Of a DNA stretch of 64,000 nt, positions 46,974 to 57,789 are shown in pieces. Origin of the DNA: Craspedostauros australis. Taxonomy: Eukaryota > Bacillariophyta > Bacillariophyceae > Mastogloiales > Achnanthaceae. The translations under genes and the position numbers were made by a program. Numbering within the stretch: position 1 is the first letter of the stretch; each line of letters opens with the position of its first letter. The notes beneath the pieces are model-generated. The model was not told the DNA's origin. It searched no databases and was given only the letters and a program-made list of their open reading frames with translations. Where the stretch lies: assembly GCA_026770025.1 (NCBI GenBank), contig JAMXDE010000076.1, positions 83,451 through 147,450 of the forward strand, given 5' to 3'.

Positions 46974-48437
46974 GAATAAGCAATACTCACATGCAATAAA
47001 CCAACAAAATTAGAAGTAGCAATAACAACAACCACTTTTCAATCTATTCGTCGCAAAGACTGCTGAAAAAACTTCAGTTGGCTGTGCCAACCAAGGAAGT
47101 AACCCAGGCTGAACCAAATTGGACTGGAGGAGCAATCCAGGTCTCTGAAGGTAGAGGAAAGAACAAAGAAAACAAAGAGAAGCAAGAGGAGCAATAGGAG
47201 CATAAAACACTTTGAACACAATCATGATTGTGTTGTTTGTGAACACATGACAGAGCAACAAGGAGTTGCTTGTGTAGCATAAGAACAACAACAGTGCATG
47301 CAGGCAGATAATTTTGGGACTCCTGCATTGAACTAGTCTGGGACATCATCGTGCTCCCCAAGGTTCATGCTTGGAGAGCTGGCCTGCTCGTCCAAGCTCT
47401 CCACATCCTGAAACGTAAAAGCAGCACTCCGCCAAAAGGAATCAGGCACATGACAACCACCACCATCATGGACGCCCAGCACGGAGACGGCCTGGACGGG
47501 ATGATATGGGGTGCACGGTCAATAGAGTACAGAAAGCACAGTCCCATATCTCCGTGAAGATTGCACCACCACAAGGACATGAACTGGCAAACCAAAGCAA
47601 CTTACGAGCTCCAACACATGGCACTACAACAAGGGTCCGGCCGAAATCACAAGCTCTGGGAAGAAGCCAAGCATGGCATGTTGTCCAAGTGCAAGGAATC
47701 GTTGTGAAGCCATATTAGAGCTACCGCAAATGCCCATACCTCCCCACCTCCATCAGCTTGCCCAGAACCTACTGGAAACCGATCCAAGCAGAGCAATACG
47801 GCTTCTAGCCATGACACATGGCATGCCGAATGTTGAGACCATGGTTCCTCCAGAGTAGCTGGCATGGATGCGCTGTGCACCATCTGCATCCAACATCCTG
47901 ACACTCAACCACACGTCCAGCACGCTTCACCTGATCCACTGTGGGAGCGGCCAGTGCCACCACGTGTTCCGCCTGTGCGTGCACTATGCATATGCTGGCA
48001 TACACAATTGCATGCAATCACACGGCAAGACAAGACCTGCTTACAGTATCTGTGCCCAATGCAGGTCTCCTGTGGAATAAACGAGGCGGTACAACAGCGC
48101 CTCCAGCTCACAGTTATAGACTATAGTCTATATGGTACAACAACAACAACATAACAAGAACTGTGCATAGCATGCATGGGGAGGAGGAGAGAAGCAGGTT
48201 GCAATGTCACCATGGTAGGTTGGTGTGCCATTAGTCGGTACAGGGAGGGTCGTGGCGATGTGTGCCTTCGAGTTGCGGACGAAGTCGCGATGACCAATGG
48301 ACTTGTTGTCCCAAACCCAAAGCAAGTCACAAATACACGAGGAAAGCAACAGCGAAACCTGTGAAATGACTGATTCCAACGAACAGCAGGAAAATTTGGA
48401 AAATAGCAACAATGGACCCACTTTCTATTCTTTCTGA
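46974..48437. other. Right arm of the transposon
   Basis: Between the transposase and the right terminal repeat there is no intact long gene. Coding-like patches occur at 47.35-48.1 kb, including a possible RING finger. A short palindrome (TATAGACTATAGTCTATA) lies near 48115-48132. Confidence 0.5.
47864..48080 (+). pseudogene. Possible RING-finger relic
   Basis: CTIC at the start is in one frame. The remainder (CGSGQCHHVFRLCVHYAYAG, NCMQSHGK, ICAQCRSPVE, stop) is in the next frame. Together they give CxxC, CxHxFxxC and CxxC spacing resembling a RING domain, with a frameshift between. It could also be an exon of a spliced gene covering 47.35-48.08 kb. Identity is tentative. Confidence 0.3.
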
Positions 48438-48476
48438 GTCGCTTTTACAAAAAAACGCCGTTTTCCCTTCCCCTCC
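48438..48476 (-). repeat. Right terminal inverted repeat
   Basis: Reverse complement of the left end, ending CCCTTCCCCTCC. 28 bp are perfect and 39 bp imperfect. Confidence 0.95.
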
Positions 48477-48479
48477 TTT
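48477..48479. repeat. Target-site duplication, right (TTT)
   Basis: Second copy of the TTT at 35597-35599. Sequence beyond it continues module A exactly as in module B. Confidence 0.8.
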
Positions 48480-48599
48480 GGCGATTGATTCGTTCGAGGG
48501 CGAGGCCCGCCAAATTCAGTGGTTTGTTCTGGTTGTGGATCTTGTCGCGTTGGTAACACTTGGTTGGAATTTGGCGGATGCCGACCAACAACCACAAAT

Positions 48600-50318
48600 T
48601 ACCACGAGCGAGAAAACCATTTCCTCGCACAACCAACACAACCAACGTGCGAGTAGCATCGCGAACATCGATCCACCCGATGATGAGGCCAGGGTCGATC
48701 TCCGTAGAGGCACCTTCTCCATCAAACACTTCGTCTCGCGCCCATTGCACTATGCCCAAACCGCCATGGCCCATCCAATCAACGAGGGCGACGACACCTC
48801 CAAGACGATCAGCAGCAGCAAGCAGCCGCAGCCATCATGGATCGCCACACATGACACCCGACGTCTACTCCGGGCAAGGCATCACCTGCGGACTCCGCCT
48901 ACGGCTTCGATGGAGGATGCAGGCTCGTTGGCAACACCTCCTGCTGCCAACCACGCAAGCCTTCACACCAGCGGCTACGACAAGAACAACCGCAGGAGTC
49001 ACCAACCTCCGCCACGACCATCAACTTCCAACCACACAGGAACCGCCCATCGATCGTGAGGATTAGGAGTAGATCCCGTCGAAATTACCGACGCATACCC
49101 TCCCCCACATGCCCACCTCCGCTTTTCAGAAGCCAAACCGTCGGCTTCGCAGCACAAGCGATGATGATGCTGGTGATGATCGTGACGAGGAGGATGAAGA
49201 GGAGGAGGATCCAACCCATGCGACAACTGCTGCTGCTTCGATCATTGAGCATGATGCAAATCATGCTCAATGATCTTGCCCAGCGCAACTTTATCCAGCA
49301 AGTGCAATTGATGGTGAGTGCGATGGCAAATATTGTACAGGATGACCATGACGATAAGGACACACAATCTGATGAGCATTGGCTCACGTGAATGATGTTG
49401 TCCGAATCGGATGATGAAAGTCAGCTTGTTCCAAAGTCCCGAAAACAACAGCAACCGCAACCGCAACCGCAACCGCAACCGCAACCGCAACGGCAGCAAC
49501 AACAACAGCCAACACCACGGTCGAAACCTGCAGAGACTGTGCTCCCAACAACAGCCAGATCCCTACATCCTCAACAGCCTGCTGCCGAACGTCAACATCT
49601 GGAAGTTGCCCTTCTCCACAAATGGTGAATCAGATGCATCCACGGTCCAAAACGCAACGACGCTCTCCACATACGAACCAGGAAGTCTCACATCCTTTTC
49701 GCGCAGCTACTAAACGGATGCCTCATCGTCACACTTTGATGGTGAGTCGGATCACAACAACAGTCGCACGCAGCTACTGCAAATGGTACACGAAACAGGT
49801 GACGAACAATCCGAGCTCGTTATTGGAGAAGTCCAATGACATCTCAAGCGCAACCCTGAGGCAATTGAGCCCGATGATGAGTGGTCCTTTCTATCATCAC
49901 CACTGGAGGAGCCAGCAAGACAGCTGCCTCAACCACGCGCCCCGCCGATCCAGTTTCATGGCCGAGTCAAAAATCTCTGCAGACTGAAGCAGGCCTGCCT
50001 CGATCCAAGAACCGCTGCGAGATTGCCATCGTCGATGGTGTTGCAGGCGTCGGCAAGACTGCCATCTGCCAACACTTCTTCGACAACGTCCGCGACGCTG
50101 CACTGATCTTGGGATACGCCAAGTTTGAACCGCCAATCGAGACGTCGCCCGGCATCCATGCATATGGACCCATCTGCACTGCCTTCGCCTCCCTCCTGCG
50201 TCAGGTCACGCAACGGAATGCATCCTGGATCCAACAGCATTTGCTGCAGGCTGCTGAGGCTCTCAGCATCATTCTTGCACAAACGCGTCGCTTCATCTTC
50301 GTGGAAACAATAACATAG
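48600..50318 (+). pseudogene. P-loop ATPase (AAA_16-like) relic, module A copy
   Basis: The last open part (49881-50318) contains an intact Walker A motif (DGVAGVGKTAICQHF at about 50034-50075). It is followed by ILGYAKFEPP and YGPICTAFASLLRQV, as in the N-terminal ATPase of large signalling proteins of diatoms (P-loop, then a KF or KYD segment and a 'Pxxxxxxaf' helix). The frame stops soon after, before any Walker B. Upstream pieces (acidic DDDAGDDRDEEDEEEEDPTH and Gln/Asn tracts) lie in other frames. A CAACCG microsatellite at 49458-49492 is shorter in module B. It reads as a truncated, frameshifted gene fragment. Confidence 0.5.
49239..49274. repeat. Perfect 16-bp inverted repeat with 4-base loop
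   Basis: Arms at 49239-49254 and 49259-49274 are exact reverse complements (left arm GATCATTGAGCATGAT) around GCAA. The module B copy near 62427-62459 has lost the perfect symmetry. Confidence 0.9.
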
Positions 50319-50495
50319 AAATAATGGTAGAACAGTTGCAGCACATACTAAAGGAAGAAGTCAGTATTTATTCAATCATTGCGCTATATTACTATTTACT
50401 ATCGTTTTTCTGTTGCTTTCATGGCTTTGTTGCTTGTGTCCTGATCTGCACTAGTTGGCGGAGCGGCTGCGGCTGTTGCTTGTGGGCCAGCAGTA

Positions 50496-51455
50496 TCAGT
50501 TGATGCTGTTGTCGGTGCTGTTGTCGGCGCTGTTGCCGTCAGCGCTGTCGATGCTGTCGATGACGCTGCTGTTGTCGATGCTGTTGTCGGCGCTGTTGCC
50601 GTCAGCGCTGTCGATGCTGTCGATGACGCTGCTGTTGTCGATGCTGTCGATGACGCTGCTGTTGTCGATGCTGTTGTCGGCGCTGTTGCCGTCAGCGCTG
50701 TCGATGCTGTCGATGCTGTCGATGCTGTCGATGACGCTGCTGTTGTCGATGCTGTTGTCGATGCTGTTGTCGATGCTGTCGATGACGCTGCTGTTGTCGA
50801 TGCTGTTGTCGGCGCTGTTGCCGTCAGCGCTGTCGATGCTGTCGATGACGTCGATGACGCTGCTGTTTTGGCCATCGCCACAAGTGGCGCACGTGTTACC
50901 AAGAAAGGAGTCGAAGATGGCAGCGGAGGTTTCGAAACCTTCCTCGACTTGGTCGTTGGCACGTTGCCAAAAATCCCGCACCAAATTCCGAGTCTGCGAG
51001 TGCCAATTCTGCTCATTCGAAGGCCGCGAGCTCGCTTCGGTGTGCCCCCCTCCACCATGTTCGCTGACGAGGCGTTCCTGTTCATTGTTGAGGTCACTGT
51101 CGACTTGAGGAAGGGCCTGCTGTTGTTCTTGGGGAAGGAGGTCGCGCAGGGCGCGGATGGCATTGTTCCCATGTCTGGCCCATACCACGAGCCCACAAAA
51201 GTCTCGTAGCACGGCGGTGACATCACTTGCGGAGATGTTTCTTGCATTCTTGGTCTTTTTTGCTGACGTCTTGAAACACCCCAACAACTTCTTCGTCTCC
51301 TTGCGCTCGTCGAGTGTACCGAGATCTTTGACTACCTTGTTGAGGAAGTTCAGAAGCGAGTGAACTTCCCACTTCTGTTTTGCGCTGTTGGTGGCTTGAG
51401 CGAGAGCAACAAGTGCCTCAACGTGTTCTTTTTCTTCGTCTGTGAAAGTCACCAT
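50496..51455 (-). CDS. Protein with helical N-domain and Ser-Ile-Asp repeat tail
   Basis: 319 residues from the ATG at 51455. Residues 1-130 are predicted-helical and charged (FTDEEKEHVEALVALAQATN, FLNKVVKDLGTLDERKETKK, ISASDVTAVLRDFCGLV). A linker with WHSQTRNLVRDFWQRAND follows. From about residue 195 the tail is built only of SIDNSSVID and SIDSADGNSADN units, ending at the stop. I do not recognise the N-domain. The acidic repeat tail is likely disordered. An alternative minus-strand frame through the repeats gives Ala/Ser/Thr units and ends at 50399, but lacks the N-domain. It is the last gene of module A; module B contains its 3' part. Confidence 0.6.
   Translation of the reverse strand: MVTFTDEEKEHVEALVALAQATNSAKQKWEVHSLLNFLNKVVKDLGTLDERKETKKLLGCFKTSAKKTKNARNISASDVTAVLRDFCGLVVWARHGNNAIRALRDLLPQEQQQALPQVDSDLNNEQERLVSEHGGGGHTEASSRPSNEQNWHSQTRNLVRDFWQRANDQVEEGFETSAAIFDSFLGNTCATCGDGQNSSVIDVIDSIDSADGNSADNSIDNSSVIDSIDNSIDNSIDNSSVIDSIDSIDSIDSADGNSADNSIDNSSVIDSIDNSSVIDSIDSADGNSADNSIDNSSVIDSIDSADGNSADNSTDNSIN
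50500..50870. repeat. Coding minisatellite of the Ser-Ile-Asp tail
   Basis: Nested 9- to 63-bp repeats built on GTCGATGCT, GTCGGCGCT and GTCGATGACGCTGCT. All keep a multiple of three, so the frame survives length change. The copy in module B (63660-64000) has lost this property through one-base indels. Confidence 0.9.
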
Positions 51456-52327
51456 GGTTGACGTTGTCGTTCGGATGTGTGCGTGTGCTGATGGGAAGTG
51501 CTCCTTCAGGTCAATTCGTTGGCCGATGTGGAAGGGGTGTGTGTCAAAGATTTGTGTTGCGAAGTTGCTCCATTTATGAAGAGGCAAATGGAGGACGAGG
51601 AGAACAACGAAAGAACTTGCACTTGCCGCGTTGTATCGCGTTGTATCGCGTTGTACCACGTTGTCTTTGGCGCAAAGTTGGAAAGACAAGCCTGGACCAC
51701 AAGCGGTTGACTTCGATCGTGGACCACAAGCGGTCGATTTTGATCGTGGACCCACGCTTCTGCACGTTGCAAGTTAGCGAGCATCCTTCTCAAAGGCAAC
51801 TGTCATTGTTTTGCATGTGTCGAATACCGTCAGAAGGAGCATTCGAACTGCAGCGTCAAAGCACAGAGTGCACAACATGCACACTCACGTCGAGCTCCTC
51901 TTTGAAATCATTGATTTGTTGTTTGGTGGACAGGTTGACCACCGCATTGATGGCTTGTTCCAGTTTTGTGATCGACCAGGAGTCCATTTTCGGTTGGACT
52001 CGACGTTATATAGACGTTAAATCGAGACAGAATTCAAATTGTCGTGTGACAACTTGGAGCAGATGGAAAAGGCAACTTGACATCACTTTGGCCACAGATA
52101 GATGTGTTCGACTGAGTCATGCCACCATCAATTGAACACATCTTTTGTGGAAAGTGGTTGTGAGCAGTATCGTTGCGGGAGGAGCGTCACGGCAAACGTG
52201 ACGGAGCGCTCCATCAACACAGCCCCTCCTCTCTCGACGTCAGCGATGACCAGGCACAAGCGATTTTCTCCCTTCCCGCTCTTTCCCATCATCGCCTCTC
52301 CATCATCACTACATTGGTGCTCCTTGA
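51456..52327. other. Intergenic gap
   Basis: No gene seen. It includes the upstream region of the Ser-Ile-Asp gene and short tandem repeats at about 51632-51662 (GCGTTGTATC type) and 51688-51752 (two to three copies of a ~24-bp GTGGACCACAAGCGGT unit). Confidence 0.5.
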
Positions 52328-53807
52328 TCACTTGGATGATTTGGCGGACTTACTCGTTTTGCTGTCTTTCGATGATTTTGACCCCTTCGCTTCCTTCATG
52401 CTCCAGGCCAGGGTTGGTTGAGAAGATGATGCGGAGGATGGTGTGGGCGAGGGCATGAATGGTGGTCCGGATGACGGCGAAGGTGACGGTGTGGATGATG
52501 GCAGAAGCGATGGCGCAGCGGATGTCATGTCCGATGGTGCAACCCGCAGCCAACACTGTCAGAGAGTCGTTGTTGCAGAACTCCAACGATCCCATGAAGA
52601 AGTCGTTGAAGCCTTCGTGAGGGACATCAGGATACTCTTCACCCTCTTCGCTTGACAACTCTGGGAACATGATGAACGGCCATCCCTCACATTCGAACCA
52701 GTCTGGTGTTGTAGGCTCGAAGTCCCCCGTGGCATCATTCCATGATTCTGTCTGCGTATCCACACGGATGGCGACCATGCCGTCGCTTGCTGAAAAAGAA
52801 AGCGGTGGATTGAACGAGATCACATCGGTGAACTCGTCTGCACCTCTCGCCTCGATGGTTCCGGATGCAATCTCCGTCCAGGTACCAGGCGCATCCCATG
52901 AGCTGGGATGGTAGAAGATGGAATATGGTTGATTACCCACGGTGGATAGAGCAGGTCTCATGCCAGTGATATCGACGGTGTCCACCACCTCAATATCGAA
53001 TCGCTGCGATTCCACTTGGTCGATAAAGAACGGCCGAGGAAGGCCCACTGCTTCCCCGCTTCGACAAGTAGCTGTCGGCGCCAGGGTCGGAGCGACAGAT
53101 GCCAAGGCTGTCGGTGATGCTGTGATGGAGGGGGAGAGTGATTCGGTTGGCGTCGCAGCGGCAAGGCCGCGACAGAATTCGAACACTCCCGGAAAAGCGA
53201 ATACAACATCTGGAACGATGCTGGATGGATTGTCATCAACTTCCACGCTGCCAAGTCCCGCAGGTACGCCGAACGGGCAATTCGGGCGGTCTTCAATGGG
53301 AGGCTCGAGGCAAGGTGGGGAAGTCCGCGCGGAAGTTCCTCAGCCGGTTTGCCATATCGATGCGAAAGGAAACCAGGCCAGTATCCGCTGGAAAGGACAG
53401 AGGCGAATCAAATGGAAGAGAGGCCGTGAAACCATCAGAGTCGACTTCTCCGTTGTTGCCAGAGGCGATCTGAGTCCAATTCCCGTTGTCCACCTGCCAG
53501 ATGTGGGGATGGAAGAAGATCTTGTATGGCATGTTAGAACAGCCAGGAGCCAGAAAACACATTGATGGAGTTAATTTGAACGTCTTCAACAATGAATACA
53601 TCGAATCTGAGAGGTTGAGAGGTTTGATTCAAGAGGTCTCCGTCAGTGGCTGCGAATCTCCATTCCTCGCAAAGCGGTGCCGGTGTGGGATGCTGCAGCG
53701 TGATGTCATAGTTGTTGTGAGGGGTACAGTTGTTGCAGTTCAAGTTGATTGAGCGAATTCGTTCCGTCCGATTTGTTGTGATGATCGCAAGTACAGGCAG
53801 CGTGAAC

Positions 53808-53845
<38 letters not shown>

Positions 53846-54119
53846 TGGCGGAAGAGTCCGGAGTGAGTGCGAGCATACATACATGCTACACACATGCATA
53901 CATCCATGCATGTATACGAACGAATGGACGTATTGTACGGATTCAGCAGGCGAAGAACCCAACATGGAAGACGTCAGTGAAGGCCACCAGAGGGCAATGA
54001 GTGCGATGATCCGGGTGACTCACCGTTGTATTCCCCATGGCGCTTGCTGTTGGGACTGCACTCGCAGCGATCATCGCCGCAAATAGTGCATCAGCGTCGA
54101 ATGGCCACAGTGCCTTCAT
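52328..54119 (-). pseudogene. Secreted two-domain protein, frame broken about three times
   Basis: Exon 1 (54119-54024) encodes a signal peptide (MKALWPFDADALFAAMIAAS, then AVPTASA) and ends at a GTGAGT donor. A CAG acceptor at 53693 fits in phase (331-bp intron). Two homologous ~150-residue beta-rich domains follow: domain 1 has LRFDVFIVEDVQINSI and YKIFFHPHIWQ...WTQIASG, domain 2 has RFDIEVVDTVDITGM and YSIFYHPSSW...WTEIASG. The best-fitting C-terminus is a Ser/Pro/Lys-rich stalk (PSPTPSSASS, KGSKSSKDSKTSKSAKSSK) of a kind common in diatom surface proteins. Frame changes are needed near 53560 (in a T run), near 53300 and near 52540. The gene is either decayed or the consensus has indel errors. 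Function unknown, probably cell-surface. Confidence 0.55.
53813..53841. repeat. (GA)n microsatellite
   Basis: About 14 GA units within the intron of the secreted-protein gene. On the coding strand it is a long polypyrimidine tract 120 bp before the acceptor. Confidence 0.95.
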
Positions 54120-56111
54120 GATCAACATGCCAGCGTTGTGATTGATGGAAGAGAAGAACGGCCAATGCTGTATCGATTGCACTGGAGTACGGATGCCCAT
54201 GATTTGTGTTGAACAAAGTTGCCTTCGCCTCCTTGAGATTGTCTGATCAAGTCTGTGCTTCTCACCACCTGCGCCGTCACGCCACGATCCAGGAGGCAAG
54301 TCTTCGTCTGCTTGCTGCGGAATGTTGCTTCATGAGATGCCACAAAACAGATATCGCCAAATCAAAGAGCAGGACAAGAACTTGCCAAAGCCAATTGTTG
54401 TGGCTGCGAAATGGTCGGACATTGTGCGATGTCTTGTTCGCGGATCAATCATCACCACTTGTCTTGGGAGATGATGGGTGTCTGCTCTGTTGGAGATGAA
54501 TTGCTCGCGCAGCTTCATCTCTTGTCTTTGTTTGGATGGTGTTGCGTTGCGTTGCGTTGCGTTGCGTTGCGTTGCGTTGCGTTGCGTTGCGTTGCATTGC
54601 AGTGGTAGTGGGAGGCATCTCGGATCTGCACGGAAAGATGCGGTGCCCGAAGGTGCAGTGTCGGGGTGTTCGATGATGAATCCATCATCGTCATGGTCAC
54701 CAATCTATCGCCGAGGGTCGGTGGTTGGTTGAACACGGGACTGATCGCCGATCCACTCACGAATAAGGTACCTGTTCGGATAGAGATAGAAGAGAAGGTG
54801 GCGTGTCACATGGTGCCCTGGTGTGTTCTGCACAGTCGAATCCATGTGGAATCGTCGAAGAGGGTTGTTGCTGTTGCTCTTGTTGCTGCTGTTGCGATTG
54901 GTGCCGCATGCCGTGCCGTGCCGCATGTGCGGGGATGCGCAGTTAGAGCAGCCGCAGACGTTGTGGATGCGTCATGTTCAGTTGCGGTTCCCGATCCTGC
55001 TGCTTGACATCACCAGCACCAGCACCAGCACCAGCACCAGCACCATCATCAGCACGAACAGTAGAATCGACAATGACAGAACTGGGGAGCACAACTGCCA
55101 CGGGGATGCGAGTGATGGAAAGAATCCTCATGATTTGCATGGATGGATCATGATGTGATGACGAACATGGCGGTGTTGTGGCTTGATGGTTGTACTACAA
55201 TCATGATGATCAACTCGGCGATGGTAGCGAGATGGTGTGCACACTGCTCCAATCACCTCCTTGTCTTGATCTTTGTCCATGCGAGTGGCGACCAACGATG
55301 AGACGTTCTGTGCGTGCATGGGTACGATCATAGTGCTGACATGGTGAGGCGCCAAGAACGAAAGCGAGGAGAAGCTTCATGTCTGCTTCTTGTGGTGTTG
55401 TTGTGCTGTTTGACGATCGCATCGTTCCAATCGCATCATGTCAATCGCATCATGTCAATCGCATCGTGGTGGCAGGAAGGAGTCTTGGATACGTTTGTTG
55501 TGGATTGAAACACGAGTGATGTCATCATCGTCATCGTCAGTCACAAAACACGAGAAAAACGCCTCTGATGTCCACCGAAGAAGTCATCGTGGTGGATTCT
55601 TCACATCGTGGATCAGCCCATTGGAGTCGTTCGAGAACATCCAACTCCCGAAGATGTGTATCGATCGGAGTAATAGTATCGTGGTTGACTCTCCCAAGAC
55701 CATCACAGAGGGATGTACTCATGTTACACGATCTATGGTATCACATGAAGAGGCACAACTGCGCAGCGTGGCCAAGTTGGGCATCATCCAAGGTCGTATC
55801 GTGCGAGCAAGCGAGTGAACGAGCTAGCCAGCTTCGGATCATGATGTCCACGGTCGTATCACACCACACCACACCACCCAAGTCCATACACCACACACCG
55901 TGGTGGAACTGCGCAAGTCCATGCAAGCGTGTTGACTGACAACACGTTGCTTTGTGATCAATGCGCAGGATCATGGAATGGAGGACAGCAAACTTGAGCA
56001 GATGAGCTCACAATCGCCATCCGAGCGCAACTGATTTGGGACCACAGACTCTACCTACTCTACCCGTAAGATTGAACCATCAACACCAACAATCACCAGC
56101 AGTAACAATCA
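54120..56111. other. Intergenic region with third copy of the dispersed 5' block
   Basis: No gene recognised. Holds a GTTGC pentamer array at 54541-54598 and an ACCAGC hexamer run at 55013-55043. From about 55480 it matches the sequence upstream of the other LRR-like genes. Confidence 0.55.
54541..54598. repeat. (GTTGC)n pentanucleotide array
   Basis: About 11 units, with the last one diverged. Confidence 0.95.
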
Positions 56112-57624
56112 ATGGGAACAGCAACAATCGGCATCAGCCGTATCAACAGTGACGACAAGAAAAGGATGAAGCGCAACATGGATGTTGTCGTCAACACCAA
56201 TATCAACAGCGATCATGATCCAGACTTCAAGACTTTCTGGAAGCAACTCCATGGAAAAGAGCTGCCACCAAAGGCCGTGTTCAATATAGACAGCCATCCA
56301 AGACAGCAGATCGACTGCTACAGTGTCACACCCAAGCAGATGGAACACTGGGACATGGCCATCAACGCAGGATTCACATTTGCTCACTTGGAATCGATGG
56401 TGAAGCGGCACAAGCACGTTGCTTTATCACCTTGTATTTTACTGAGCGATAGTTGTCACAGGGGCTACGGGCGGATGTACATTCGATCCCTGCATCTGGA
56501 ATTCGGCTGCGATGACCAATTCGGAGAAGAAGACAAGCAAGCGATTCGCTTCGTACTTCGATTGGCTGCCAAAACACCCACTCAAATCTTCATCCGACGA
56601 AGGCATCCATTTGACTCGGGACTTCGTGAAGATGAAGCAGCTACATGATATCCCTCTTGTGGCACATTGTGTGGAGTTGGACTCATGTGATCTTGTTGAT
56701 TGCAACAAGCTCATGTTCAACATCTCCCAAAACTCGAAGCGGGTTAAGTTTAGTTTCTGCAAGCTCGCCCATGGGGGCGCTGATTTGTGCAGATGGCTGT
56801 CTCCAAACCATTGCAGCGTCACCAAAGTCTCCTTTTTCTACACCCGTGTCACTCGCGATAGCTTGGCAAAGCTATTTCAGTCAAACAAGCGCATCAACAA
56901 GTTCAGCATCAATTGCTGTGAGGTCCACAATGCCCGACGAATCTGCTCACAACAAGAAATCGACCAGACCATCAAACTCCTTTCAGATGCATCACACCTG
57001 AAGAAGCTCAGTGTTTCCGGTATTTGGGTTGGGTTGTCGGAGCCAGAGCAGATGATCATGTTCGACGCATTGATATCGCTCCTGGGAAACAAGACCTTGT
57101 CATCTCTGACGTGTGATGCTTTTAGGGATGCCGATATGTTTGAAGCTCCACCCGAGACCCTCTCGGCACAAATGGAAGCACTTGAGCAAGCCTTGGAGCA
57201 GACTACCCAACTCACCTATCTTGACATTTATCCACGCCCGCCTGACGAACATGCCCATTCGTACGATGCGCTTGTTGGACGTATCTTGCGGCGAAATCAT
57301 CGCAACAAGGTGAGAGCAGTTCTGTGTTCCCTTCCGACATGGTCACGGCCACAGGCCCTGTTTGGGGAGATGCTGATGAGAACAAGCAAACGTGGGGGTA
57401 CAATGCATGCAGTGGGTCTAATGGGTACAATGGATCCCATGAGCGAGACTTTCAATGTTCTGTTGCAGGGCAGTGAGACGTTGAAACAGACTTGGGATGA
57501 CAAGAGAGCGGATCGGCTCGTCCGAGTTGATGATGTTTCTGCTTGCAATGTGGAAAAGAAAGACACATCGATGATTGATGAGATCCTGGATGGCCTTGGA
57601 GTACTCTGTTCGTCGAGTAATTAG
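56112..57624 (+). pseudogene. LRR-like protein, repeated family copy 3 (one-base frameshift)
   Basis: The ATG at 56112 opens a frame matching copies 1 and 2 up to LRLAAK. There an A run of four (56571-56574), against three in copy 2, shifts the frame, and it stops at 56648. The second frame carries the rest of the protein unbroken to 57624 (HPLKSSSDEGIHLT to VEKKDTSMIDEILDGLGVL). With one A removed, it would align with copy 2 over its whole length. Either a very recent pseudogene or a homopolymer error. LRR strand positions differ from both other copies (INKFSINCC, LTYLDIYPRPP). Confidence 0.8.
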
Positions 57625-57789
57625 AACAGCGAATGAAGACAGGATTGATACTCTGGTGCATGTGAGTGTGTTGTTGTATGAGTAGGATGGAACAAGGGAG
57701 ATGGCTGGGTGATTGTGATTGCGTGTTGTGGCTGGTGAGAAGTATGGAATGCCTATTAACAGCAAACGAAAGCGTCCACGGAACCTATC

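Larger units (their letters stand above)
35600..48476. mobile_element. 12.9-kb PIF/Harbinger-like DNA transposon
   Basis: The boundaries are exact because module B (around 61660) carries the uninterrupted sequence. At the left, TTT is followed by GGAGGGGAAGGGAAAACGGC; at the right is its reverse complement followed by TTT. The element is 12,877 bp. Contents: a two-exon DDE transposase (45925-46973, plus), a two-exon 1043-residue protein (36005-39274, minus), a 40-bp minisatellite (39314-41500), a ~247-bp satellite array (42645-45690) and a possible RING-finger relic (47864-48080). Two divergent proteins, short perfect terminal repeats and a 3-bp duplication are PIF/Harbinger traits. The length and internal arrays are unusual for that superfamily. 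The transposase frame is intact, so the element could be autonomous. Confidence 0.9.
48480..50880. repeat. Duplicated module A, right part
   Basis: Collinear with 61661 to about 63960 (module B). By eye identity is high, with many one-base gaps, mostly deletions in B. Confidence 0.88.

Noticed and set aside
35600-48476. Insertion considered as an LTR retrotransposon, Helitron or giant virus-like element
   Set aside because: The ends are inverted, not direct, repeats. There is no reverse transcriptase, RNase H, Rep/helicase or capsid-like protein, and the short duplication plus DDE_4 transposase fits PIF/Harbinger.
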